From positions 112,229 to 176,228 of the forward strand of contig CANNZV010001170.1 in NCBI GenBank assembly GCA_947561585.1: 64,000 nucleotides of DNA. Reading direction: 5' to 3'. Source of the DNA: Caprella mutica (taxonomy: Eukaryota; Arthropoda; Malacostraca; Amphipoda; Caprellidae). The notes beneath the pieces were generated by a model. It saw only the letters and a list, made by a program, of their open reading frames with translations. It was not told the DNA's origin and ran no database searches. The position numbers and the translations under genes were made by a program. Below are positions 11,186 through 21,461 of this stretch, in pieces; position 1 is the stretch's first letter; every line of letters begins with the position of its first letter.

Positions 11186-12852
11186 ATAGTACCACTGATA
11201 GTATTCATAGTATCACTGATAGTATTCATAGTATCACTGATAGTATTCATAGTACCACTGATAGTATTCATAGTATCACTGATAGTATTCATAGTATCAC
11301 TGATAGTATTCATAGTATCACTGATAGTATTCATAGTATCACTGATAGTATTCATAGTATCACTGATAGTATTCATAGTATCACTGATAGTATTCATAGT
11401 ATCACTGATAGTATTCATAGTATTCATAGTATCACTGATAGTATTCATAGTATCACTGATAGTATTCATAGTATTCATAGTATCACAGTATATAATTCAT
11501 AGTATCACTGATAGTATTCATAGTATCACTGATAGTATTCATAGTATCACTGATAGTATTCATAGTATCACTGATAGTATTCATAGTATCACTGATAGTA
11601 TTCATAGTATTCATAGCATCACAGTATATAATTCATAGTATCACTGATAGTATTCATAGTATCACTGATAGTATTCATAGTATCACTGATAGTATTCATA
11701 GTATCACTGATAGTATTCATAGTATCACTGATAGTATTCATAGTATTCATAGTATCACAGTATATAATTCATAGTATCACTGATAGTATTCATAGTATCA
11801 CTGATAGTATTCATAGTATCACTGATAGTATTCATAGTATCACTGATAGTATTCATAGTATCACAGTATATAATTCATAGTATCACTGATAGTATTCATA
11901 GTATCACTGATAGTATTCATAGTATCACTGATAGTATTCATAGTATCACTGATAGTATTCATAGTATCACTGATAGTATTCATAGTATCACTGATAGTAT
12001 TCATAGTATCACTGATAGTATTCATAGTATTCATAGTATCACAGTATATAATTCATAGTATCACTGATAGTATTCATAGTATCACTGATAGTATTCATAG
12101 TATCACTGATAGTATTCATAGTATCACTGATAGTATTCATAGTATCACTGATAGTATTCATAGTATCACTGGTAGAATTCATAGTATCACTGATAGTATT
12201 CATAGTATCACTGATAGTATTCATAGTATCACTGATAGAATTCATAGTATCACTGATAGTATTCATAGTATCACTGATAGTATTCATAGTATCACTGATA
12301 GTATTCATAATATCACAGTATATAATTCATAGTATCACTGATAGTATTCATAGTATCACTGATAGAATTCATAGTATCACTGATAGTATTCATAGTATCA
12401 CTGATAGTATTCATAGTACCACTGATTAAATTCATAGTATCACTGATTTAATTCATAGTATCACTGATTTAATTCATAGTATCACTGATTTAATTCATAG
12501 TATCACTGATTTAATTCATACTATCACTGATTAAATTTATAGTATCACTGATTTAATTCATAGTATCACTGATTTAATTCATAGTATCACTGATTTAATT
12601 CATAGTATCACTGATTAAATTTATAGTATCACTGATTTAATTCATAGTATCACTGATTTAATTCATAGTATCACTGATTTAATTCATAGTATCACTGATT
12701 TAATTCATAGTATCACTGATTTAATTCATAGTATCACTGATTTAATTCATAGTATCACTGATTTAATTCATAGTATCACTGATTTAATTCATAGTGTCAC
12801 TGATTTAATTCATAGTATCACTGATTTAAGAGATATAATTCACAGTATCACA
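11186..12852. repeat. Minisatellite, 21-bp unit, two subfamilies
   Basis: About 79 copies. The left three quarters use CACTGATAGTATTCATAGTA. From about 12420 to the end the unit switches to CACTGATTTAATTCATAGTA, a clean subfamily boundary. In the left part, an irregular junction (GTATTCATAGTATTCATAG or ATCACAGTATATAATTCATA) recurs at about 11420-11490, 11605, 11745, 11860, 12030 and 12310, marking block duplications. In the right part a variant with ATTAAATTTATAG recurs 84 bp apart. Because 21 is a multiple of 3, the minus strand reads as a 7-residue MNTISDT repeat. This has no sign of being a protein. Confidence 0.96.
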
Positions 12853-13071
12853 AATTTATTTCCACCAACCTACACTGTCCGAAACCTTAGATAAAGATGA
12901 CGTCAGAGTCAATAAATCTGGTTATCAGCAGCAGCCCTGAATGTAGAATGATGACGCCGAGGAAGTGGCTCAGAAAAAACTGATATCAGAATTTGAACAT
13001 TAAAATTCATTGACGGATCCATTATTCATAGTTTCTATGCGATTGAAGACTGTATCTATGATGAGCCATAT

Positions 13072-13520
13072 ATGATATACTACCTAATATTTTATGATAT
13101 AGGTTTATAATGCCTAATATATATATACCTTATAACTTTATATACATAATGCCTGCTTTTTTTCATGAACATCATACCTAAAAGCACTGTAAACATCGTA
13201 CCTACATTTTATATAAGCATCATACCTAATTCTTTTTAAACATCATACCTAATACCAAAATACCTAATATCAACTTTTTTAGGTATCTTTAATATTTTTC
13301 AAATAAACATCATACCTCAAAATCGTATAAGACTCATACCTAATTTTTTATAACCATCTTACTTAAGACTTTTTATAAACGTTATAGCTATTTCTTTAAA
13401 CATCTTACCTAAAAGCTTCATAAACATCTTACATAAAAGCTTCATAAACATCATGCCTAATAAGTTCATAAACATCATGCCTAATAAGTTCATAAACATC
13501 ATAACTAATAAGTTCATTAA
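13072..13520. repeat. Degenerate tandem repeat, about 24-bp unit
   Basis: Loose copies of CATAAACATCATACCTAATA with variable AT-rich spacers. The best copies lie at the right end (TAAGTTCATAAACATCATGC, three in a row), and order fades leftward. It looks like an older array than its neighbours. Confidence 0.8.
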
Positions 13521-13649
13521 TGTAATCTCCATAATTCTATATTATGTTCTGAAAATAAATTATAATTGGCTTTGAAGTAAAATTTTCCTTTCATACTTCC
13601 ATTTTCAAGAAGAGTGAGATAACGGAAGATTATATTGTAGACGGCATTT

Positions 13650-14107
13650 ATTTATTTATCATCTTGTTATTCGCATAACTCTGAAAGTATTCAACCAAAT
13701 TCCCTGAAATTTGGTTGGGCGATTCGTCAATGTCCATGACCCATTTAGTAGAATTTTGGTAGTGATTCCTTCAAAGATAAAGGTCAAAGTCATTCATAAT
13801 TCAAAAATATTCAACCAAATTACCTAAGATTTGATAGGACGAATATTATTCAATATCCAGGAACACTTTACTTCCGGTCAAAGGTCAATGTCATTTATAA
13901 CTCAATAACTCAGAAGTTTTCAACCAAAATGCCTGAAATTTGTTGGAACGATTGCTCAATATCCAGTCACCAGTTTATTAGATTTTGGGAGTGATCCGGA
14001 CAAAGGTTAAGGTCAATGTCATTTATAACTCAAGGATTATTGGGTGGTCAAAGTCATTTATAAACGGCGACGAAGGTATGCGCTCTATCGAGAGCCAGAT
14101 CTAGTTT
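13650..14107 (+). repeat. Dispersed repeat with AGGTCA half-sites, copy 2
   Basis: Inverted relative to 4513-4815, with the same end motifs (TTTATCATCTTGTTATTCGC at the left, GAAGGTATGCGCTCTATCGA at the right). It has three recognisable internal units of about 110-125 bp, each with TTCAACCAAATT and an AGGTCA-like cluster at about 13773, 13875 and 14007. The unit count differs from copy 1, so internal tandem expansion or contraction has occurred since the copies separated. Confidence 0.8.
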
Positions 14108-14624
14108 TTATCATAAAATGACCTTCATGTACAATTACAAACCATTAAATTTTTCAATAATTTAATTATCCAAAGCATGCTTTCAATTAGTAAAATATAT
14201 AACAAAAAACCCTCATTGTTTAACCAAATTGTTTTAAAATGGTTATACTAATTCTCCCATTTTTCTTAGGTTTTAAAGAGGCCTAATTTTGAAGAAAAGT
14301 AGAGCTGTTCTGGAGGTAAGTGTACTGAAAAATAGACCCATCAGCGGCAGTTAAGAAAGTTAGGCATAACATGTTTGGATTATAAAATGCCCAGGATTAA
14401 GTCTGATGCCCGGTATTCTGAAACGAATGAGAGATAGAATGTTCTACCGCGCTGATATTCAAAATATTTTCAAACTACCTCTGATACAGCCAGGCAGCCA
14501 CATTCGAAGAGTTTCTGATATATTTAGGTTGAAAAATATGTTATCTTCTCCATTGCGGTGAATTTATGTTATTGAATGTATATTTTTTATTCAGGTAACT
14601 GAAATCTGTAGCTCTACCTACGCA
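14108..14624. other. AT-rich sequence without recognisable feature
   Basis: No coding signal or tandem repeat seen. Somewhat more mixed base composition at 14280-14540, but no open frame of note. Confidence 0.5.
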
Positions 14625-15110
14625 GTTCGCCATTTTGCTCCATTTACAAGGTTTACAACCGAGGCATACGACACTCTTATTAGATAAAATGTTTTATGGG
14701 GCTCATATTACCACCGATCTTATGAGATACTGTTGCTCTGCACCCAAAAAGAAACTTTGCAATGCTAGAAAAGAAAGAGAAATAAAAAGTATTGGGTGTA
14801 AGTTGCGTCTAAAGTTAAGGAAAATAAAGAACAGGTCTAATTCAAGTTAACAAATTATTGAAGGTGTTACATCGCTGTTTTTATGGGGCTAATACTGCAA
14901 CTTATTTTATGAGATGCTGTTGCTCTACTTTGTTAGCAGAAAGTTTGCAAAGGTTTAGATATTAGTTTGTAAAATAAGAAGTAAAATCGAGTTACAAAAG
15001 TATATGCTTACTATCTAAGTTTTACTCACAGTAAAATTGAATTAAGAAATAATCCCAAAATCTCCCTCTACTTGTCTCTAAGACCCACTTTCCGAGTACT
15101 CTCATCAGGC
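14625..15110 (+). repeat. Dispersed repeat, inverted partner of 10524-10925
   Basis: The 14630-14780 part matches the reverse complement of 10680-10830. A second, diverged module at about 14855-14955 (ATGGGGCTAATACTGCAA, then GAGATGCTGTTGCTCTA) resembles the first, so this copy has an internal duplication. Its right end carries AGACCCACTTTCCGAGTACT, the same edge word as in the 10.5 kb copy. The words CAGTATTCGGAAAGTGGGTC at 29029 and CAGTTTCCGAATACTG at 50950 look like further ends of this family. Confidence 0.78.
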
Positions 15111-15390
15111 TTATTCTATACTAGCAGATAAAACGCCGCGTTTCCACTGCTCTGTTTTCGCCTCTCCAATTGATCACGGTTTAAATGAATGGAACGCGAA
15201 TTCACAGTCTATACTAGCGTTTATACTGCCTTGGCTGTCGGCGCTGCTAAAGAGGTAGGCAGCGGTAGCGCATCTGGAGGCGTTACCACCGCCTAGTATA
15301 GATTTAATTTTCATAAGCGTAAGCAGGGCAGCGAAAACGCGTCGTTTTGGGCCTGAGTGTCCAATCCCAGACTGTACTGGTCTCTACGGT

Positions 15391-15399
15391 ACTCACTGG
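15391..15399 (-). other. Splice donor of the TMTC-like exon
   Basis: Minus-strand CCA|GTGAGTA, with the GT at 15396-15395. It matches the U1-complementary GTRAGT consensus at all six intron positions and lies one codon before the stop of the open frame. Confidence 0.6.
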
Positions 15400-15611
15400 T
15401 CATCGTAGGCGAATCCCCCCACTGTGGTATTGCAGTACACCAGTAGAGCTACTGCAGTGGGCAGTAAGTAGATCCACTTGTCAGAGAGTACCCAGGGGGC
15501 GTAAGGGGGCACAGTTCCCCCATCTTTGGACCTCAAGAAACCCTTGGTGTCACCACTAGGCCCTCTGCTCAACTGTTTCTTTTTCACTTCACCCCGCTTC
15601 TTGTTTCTCAT
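15397..15611 (-). CDS. Putative first coding exon of a TMTC-family (TPR, ER O-mannosyltransferase-like) protein
   Basis: The minus strand from an ATG at 15611 encodes 71 codons plus two bases. The ATG context is GAAATGA, and an in-frame TGA lies about 60 bp upstream of it. The peptide starts with a basic stretch (RNKKRGEVKKK). A glycine/proline-rich linker follows, and then a hydrophobic helix, LLPTAVALLVYCNTTVGGFA, running straight into YDD. TMTC1-4 proteins begin this way: a basic cytosolic N-terminus, a first membrane helix ending in a YxNTLxxGFVYDD-like motif, and acidic residues in the first luminal loop that are needed for O-mannosyl transfer to cadherins. The frame then reaches a stop, but it first passes a strong donor (CCA|GTGAGT). 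The exon would therefore end in phase 2 at 15397. The region is visibly richer in G+C than its surroundings. The next exon, expected to continue with R-A-I-x-N, is not visible at lower coordinates, so the gene is partial or its intron is very long. TMTC assignment is inference from motif memory. Confidence 0.6.
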
Positions 15612-15671
15612 TTCATTACATTGGTTCTTCACACCGATTGATAATTCTTTCAATGTTAAATTTTTACATCA

Positions 15672-16052
15672 TCTCGTAAGTGCTGTGGTTCAAATGATAT
15701 TCAATTTTGATGCCCTTCATTCAATATCGCAATTCCTCCTGAAAATAGAAAGAATAATAAATTGATTAGAGAAGCTGCTCTGAAATTTTAAAATTCATTT
15801 TGAGTGTAAATAAATAAACGATCATTCAAAATAGTTTTCATATTTCTATTCATGCTTTCGTTGTTTAAATAGAATGAAAATATGAACCTATTTGTTAGAT
15901 ATTTTTTGGAATGATGAAATATTTTTATTACTTAAAAATAAACGAATTGTAAATTATATATTTTGAAATATATTAATTCTTATATTTTAAATAAAATTGA
16001 ATTAGATTATGTAAACATTGTTGTAGAATTAATTGAAATTTGAGAAGATTAA
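15672..16052. other. AT-rich sequence upstream of the TMTC-like exon
   Basis: Would be 5' UTR or promoter-side DNA if the exon is real. I see no convincing TATA/Inr arrangement that can be told apart from the general AT-richness. Confidence 0.4.
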
Positions 16053-16460
16053 GAGGCCATGGATTAAAAGAAGAGGGAATGGATTAAAAGAAGAGGGAAT
16101 GGATTAAAAGAAGAGGGAATGGATTAAAAGAAGAGGGAATGGATTAAAAGAAGAGGAAAGGGATTAAAAGAAGAAGAAATTGATTAAAAGAAGAGGGAAT
16201 GGATTAAAAGAAGAGGAAATGGATTAAAAGAAGAGGGAATGGATTAAAAGAAGAGGGAATGGATTAAAAGAAGAGGAAATTGATTAAAATAAGAGGAAAG
16301 GGATTAAAAGAAGAGGGAATGGATTAAAAGAAGAGGGAATGAATTAAAAGAAGAAGGAATGGATTAAAAGAAGAGGAAATTAATTAAAAGAAGAGGAAAG
16401 GGATTAAAAAAAGAGGGAATGGATTAAAAGAAGAGGAAATTGATTAAAAGAAGAGGGAAA
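16053..16460. repeat. Purine-only minisatellite, 20-bp unit
   Basis: Twenty consecutive 20-bp copies of GGATTAAAAGAAGAGGGAAT (16061-16460) after a partial start. Variants are GAGGAAAG, GAGGAAAT and GAAGAAAT endings and a TGATT start. Apart from two T per copy, the plus strand is pure purine. Confidence 0.96.
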
Positions 16461-16610
16461 TATTAATATCATCACTTGCGGGTAAACATAATGTCGTGGT
16501 ATAAATCTATATCACACGAAAACATCTGTCTATATTTTGAATTCGAACAAGTTCTTTGATCTGAAATGTCACAATTTCAACTACAGCATAATTTATTTCG
16601 GTATTTTGAT

Positions 16611-18060
16611 GTCAGAGTCGCTAGTAGAAGTAGGTATGGACACTGTGTCACCTTCTGTGTACCATTGGTGTCATTTTAACGTCAGAGTCGCTAGTAGAAG
16701 TAGGTATGGACACTGTGTCACCTTCTGTGTACCATTGGTGTCATTTTAACGTCAGAGTCGCTAGTAGAAGTAGGTATGGACACTGTGTCACCTTCTGTGT
16801 ACCATTGGTGTCATTTTAACACCAAAATAACCTTCTGATACAAACAAAATATATTTTCAACGTATTTTATTGAAGAAACATAAATACTCTAACTAAAATT
16901 AAAATTTAATTATATTACGTAGCTTATGAAACAAAATATCTGTAATCATATATTGTAAACAGTTTTATGAACAGTAAACCAAAAAATAAATCATATTTCC
17001 TTTTTTATATAATTAAATTAATTGTGTTTTGATAATATTAAACTAATGAATAGGTACAAACATTTCGTAATGATAAAATAAAAAAACATAACTAACTGCA
17101 AAATATTATCATCATTAGTATACTTTGTAAAACTTTTCGATTTGAATAATAAAAACAAATGTTATTATATCAAAACAAAGTATTATATATAAATACTAAG
17201 TGGAATGAACTTACGAGTTTGCTAAACTTAAACAAAACAATTTGCCAGAGTCAAAAAGTAAATTTAATTGAGCAAAGTAAGAGAACACACATGGGAATAA
17301 CTTGATAAACAAAACACATTTATACTTTAAACTCCATTTCAACTTACACTTCACTCACAAATTTCTATTTTCCATATTTGCGTTAAAAAGTGAGTAGATA
17401 CATCAAATAATAGTTAAAAAAGAAGGCCAATGACTACCGGTAGGAAATTTGAACAGCAGGACAGAGAGAAGATCCTTCAGTCCTTCCATCACCAACTCTC
17501 AGAGAACACTGAATGTACCAGAGAATCCTATGCCACGTACACACACACACACACATACACTCACGTGTGGTGACGTAGCTACGTGCAACAGACTCATTCT
17601 AGTAAGTAAATTTCCATTTTAACTATTATCTTGGTCCTCAAAAAGTGATACAGTTGAATAGTAGCAAATAATCTAGTTCTCGGATTGCTATTTTTGTTTC
17701 AAGGTAAGGACATCGAGATGTTTTGATATCTCCCAATATTTCAGCCAAATCTTCCTGATAGCCCTTTATTATTAACAATGTCCTTGTAGATACGTAGATG
17801 AGGTTGAAAACGGGTAAACAGATTTTGAGACAACAGATGATGGTGTCCATACCCACATCCACTAGCGACTCGGATGTTGAAATGGTTCACAGAAGGTGAT
17901 ACAGTGTCTATACCTACCTATTTCTAATAGCAACTGTGACGTAAAATGACACCAATGGTACACAGAAGGTGGTACAGTGTCTATACCTACCTATTTCTAG
18001 TAGCAACTGTGACGTAAAATGACACCAATGGTACACAGAAGGTGATACAGTATTCATATC
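16611..18060. mobile_element. Foldback-like structure: inverted tandem-repeat arms around a 1-kb core
   Basis: The left arm is three perfect-looking 70-bp direct repeats (16611-16680, 16681-16750, 16751-16820) containing AGTCGCTAGTAGAAGTAGGT and ACCTTCTGTGTACCATTGGT. The right arm (about 17840-18060) holds three diverged units of about 72 bp in the opposite orientation (ACCAATGGTACACAGAAGGT, then TACCTATTTCTAGTAGCAAC). Inverted arms made of tandem units around a core are the hallmark of Foldback-type elements. The core (16821-17839) is AT-rich, includes a (CA)n run at about 17540-17556, and shows no transposase. I could not define target-site duplications, so mobility is inferred only. Confidence 0.6.
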
Positions 18061-18065
18061 TATTT

Positions 18066-18391
18066 CTACTACTAAAATAGTAAATTCATTCAATTAAATT
18101 GAAAATGTGTCATTTTAAATAGAAAAACTGGAAATTATATATAAATACAAATATATATTTGGACTTCATTTTGTATAGAAACAATTAATACAACTTCTAC
18201 TGTAAGTTAAATTAAATGCAATAATTATCATCTTTCATCAATTACATTTTTTGCCTCTTCATTCTCTATACTGCAGTTTCTATAGAGTTTTCAATAAACC
18301 AATTTAACTTGGAACAAAAGTGTCTTAAGTATTCAAGATGGTTGAATTTTAAATTGTACTGGCAAGACTCCGATAGACTTTGAAGAGATAA
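18066..18391. other. AT-rich sequence without recognisable feature
   Basis: No structure seen. Confidence 0.5.
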
Positions 18392-21014
18392 TTAGTGAAG
18401 GTAAAGATGATACCTAGTGAAGGTAAAGATGATACCTAGTGAAGGTAAAGATGATACCTAGTGAAGGTAAAGATGATACCTAGTGAAGGTAAAGATGATA
18501 CCTAATGAAGGTAAAGATGATACCTAGTGAAGGTAAAGATGATACCTAGTGAAGGTAAAGATGATACCTAGTGAAGGTAAAGATGATACCTAGTGAAGGT
18601 AAAGATGATACCTAGTGAAGGTAAAGATGATACCTAGTGAAGGTAAAGATGATACCTAGTGAAGGTAAAGATGATACCTAGTGAAGGTAAAGATGAAACC
18701 TAGTGAAGATAAAGATGATACCTAGTGAAGGTAAAGATGATACCTAGTGAAGGTAAAGATGATACCTAGTGAAGGTAAAGATGAAACCTAGTGAAGGTAA
18801 AGATGATACCTAGTGAAGGTAAAGATGATACCTAGTGAAGGTAAAGATGATACCTAGTGAAGATAAAGATGATACCTAGTGAAGGTAAAGATGATACCTA
18901 GTGAAGGTAAAGATGATACCTAGTGAAGGTAAAGATGATACCTAGTGAAGGTAAAGATGATACCTAGTGAAGATAAAGATGATACCTAGTGAAGGTAAAG
19001 ATGATACCTAGTGAAGGTAAAGATGATACCTAGTGAAGGTAAAGATGAAACCTAGTGAAGGTAAAGATGATACCTAGTGAAGGTAAAGATGATACCTAGT
19101 GAAGGTAAAGATGATACCTAGTGAAGATAAAGATGATACCTAGTGAAGGTAAAGATGATACCTAGTGAAGGTAAAGATGATACCTAGTGAAGGTAAAGAT
19201 GAAACCTAGTGAAGGTAAAGATGATACCTAGTGAAGGTAAAGATGATACCTAGTGAAGGTAAAGATGATACCTAGTGAAGGTAAAGATGATACCTAGTGA
19301 GGGTAAAGATGATACCTAGTGAAGGTAAAGATGATACCTAGTGAAGATAAAGATGATACCTAGTGAAGGTAAAGATGATACCTAGTGAAGGTAAAGATGA
19401 TACCTAGTGAAGGTAAAGATGAAACCTAGTGAAGGTAAAGATGATACCTAGTGAAGGTAAAGATGATACCTAGTGAAGGTAAAGATGATACCTAGTGAAG
19501 ATAAAGATGATACCTAGTGAAGGTAAAGATGATACCTAGTGAAGGTAAAGATGATACCTAGTGAAGGTAAAGATGATACCTAGTGAAGGTAAAGATGATA
19601 CCTAGTGAAGGTAAAGATGAAACCTAGTGAAGGTAAAGATGATACCTAGTGAAGGTAAAGATGATACCTAGTGAAGATAAAGATGATACCTAGTGAAGGT
19701 AAAGATGATACCTAGTGAAGGTAAAGATGATACCTAGTGAAGGTAAAGATGAAACCTAGTGAAGGTAAAGATGATACCTAGTGAAGATAAAGATGATACC
19801 TAGTGAAGGTAAAGATGAAACCTAGTGAAGGTAAAGATGATACCTAGTGAAGGTAAAGATGATACCTAGTGAAGGTAAAGATGATACCTAGTGAAGGTAA
19901 AGATGATACCTAGTGAAGATAAAGATGATACCTAGTGAAGGTAAAGATGATACCTAGTGAAGGTAAAGATGATACCTAGTGAAGGTAAAGATGATACCTA
20001 GTGAAGATAAAGATGATACCTAGTGAAGGTAAAGATGAAACCTAGTGAAGGTAAAGATGATACCTAGTGAAGGTAAAGATGATACCTAGTGAAGGTAAAG
20101 ATGATACCTAGTGAAGGTAAAGATGATACCTAGTGAGGGTAAAGATGATACCTAGTGAAGGTAAAGATGATACCTAGTGAAGGTAAAGATGATACCTAGT
20201 GAAGGTAAAGATGATACCTAGTGAATGTAAAGATGATACCTAGTGAAGGTAAAGATGATACCTAGTGAAGGTAAAGATGATACCTAGTGAAGGTAAAGAT
20301 GATACCTAGTGAAGGTAAAGATGATACCTAGTGAAGGTAAAGATGATACCTAGTGAAGGTAAAGATGATACCTAGTGAATGTAAAGATGATACCTAGTGA
20401 AGGTAAAGATGATACCTAGTGAAGGTAAAGATGATACCTAGTGAAGGTAAAGATGATACCTAGGGAAGGTAAAGATGATACCTAGTGAAGGTAAAGATGA
20501 TACCTAGTGAAGGTAAAGATGATACCTAGTGAAGATAAAGATGATACCTAGTGAAGGTAAAGATGTTACCTAGTGAAGGTAAAGATGATACCTAGTGAAG
20601 GTAAAGATGATACCTAGTGAAGGTAAAGATGATACCTAGTGAAGGTAAAGATGATACCAAGTGAAGGTAAAGATGATACCTAGTGAATGTAAAGATGATA
20701 CCTAGTGAAGGTAAAGATGATACCTAGTGAAGATAAAGATGATACCTAGTGAAGGTAAAGATGTTACCTAGTGAAGGTAAAGATGATACCTAGTGAAGGT
20801 AAAGATGATACCTAGTGAAGGTAAAGATGATACCTAGTGAAGGTAAAGATGATACCTAGTGAAGGTAAAGATGATACCTAGTGAAGGTAAAGATGATACC
20901 TAGTGAAGTTAAAGATGATACCTAGTGAAGGTAAAGATGATACCTAGTGAAGTTAAAGATGATACCTAGTGAAGGTAAAGATGATACCTAGTGAAGGTAA
21001 TGATGATACCTAGA
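18392..21014. repeat. Minisatellite, 22-bp unit, about 119 copies
   Basis: The unit contains GATACCTAGTGAAGGTAAAG. Rare variants mark the copies: GAAACC (at 18695, 18783, 19047, 19201, 19421, 19619, 19751, 19817, 20037), GAAGATAAAG, GAATGTAAAG, GAAGTTAAAG and GTTACC. All GAAACC spacings are multiples of 22 (88, 264, 154, 220, 198, 132, 66, 220), so phase has been kept with no indels. GAAACC is absent from the right third, where AATG, AGTT and GTTACC variants take over. The CCTAG in each unit supplies regular TAG stops, so no long frame results. Confidence 0.98.
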
Positions 21015-21111
21015 TTCCTAACACCTTATGATTATTCAATTAGCAGTTTATCACCTCTTTTCCAACAGTTGACTCCCTGTTAACTTAACTATCAGTTTTC
21101 ACTCTGTTTTC

Positions 21112-21304
21112 CTAGGTACCGTCACTCGATCTTTAATATTTTAAAAGAACCTCAAACTGCCGATAATTGAATCCAAGTTTTCCTACGAATAATTGTACCA
21201 TTATTCGACCGTAATCGACTCTCAAGTTTTTTTCAATTCAGTCTTTAAGATAGTTTATATTTAAGGAGATCCTCAAACTGGTGATAATTGAATCCAAGTT
21301 TTCC
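21112..21304 (+). repeat. Degenerate direct duplication beside the dispersed repeat
   Basis: The words CCTCAAACTG, GATAATTGAATCCAAGTTTTCC and TCAATTCAGTCTTTAAG-like neighbours recur about 122 bp apart (around 21151 and 21272), giving two diverged copies ahead of the dispersed repeat at 21305. Confidence 0.6.
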
Positions 21305-21461
21305 CACAAGACCATCAATCGACTCTGAAGTTCTTTTCAATATCTGCATTGGTATAAGTTTTTCTGATCTCTTTTCTTCGGCTCTAAATATTCAATGGAG
21401 AAGTTAATTATCTTCTGAAACGATATCAGGAATTCCAATTTGGGACTTTAATTAGTTTGCA
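21305..21461 (+). repeat. Dispersed repeat, copy 2
   Basis: Near-identical to 1-162 up to the shared right boundary ATTAGTTTGC, after which the sequences differ completely. High identity over this length points to a recent duplication or recent insertion. Confidence 0.85.

Noticed and set aside
15347..15559. Plus-strand frame over the TMTC-like exon
   Set aside because: It is the shadow of the minus-strand exon, starts without ATG and has no recognisable motif.
17537..17556. (CA)n microsatellite as Z-DNA or regulatory element
   Set aside because: Too short and common to support a specific role.
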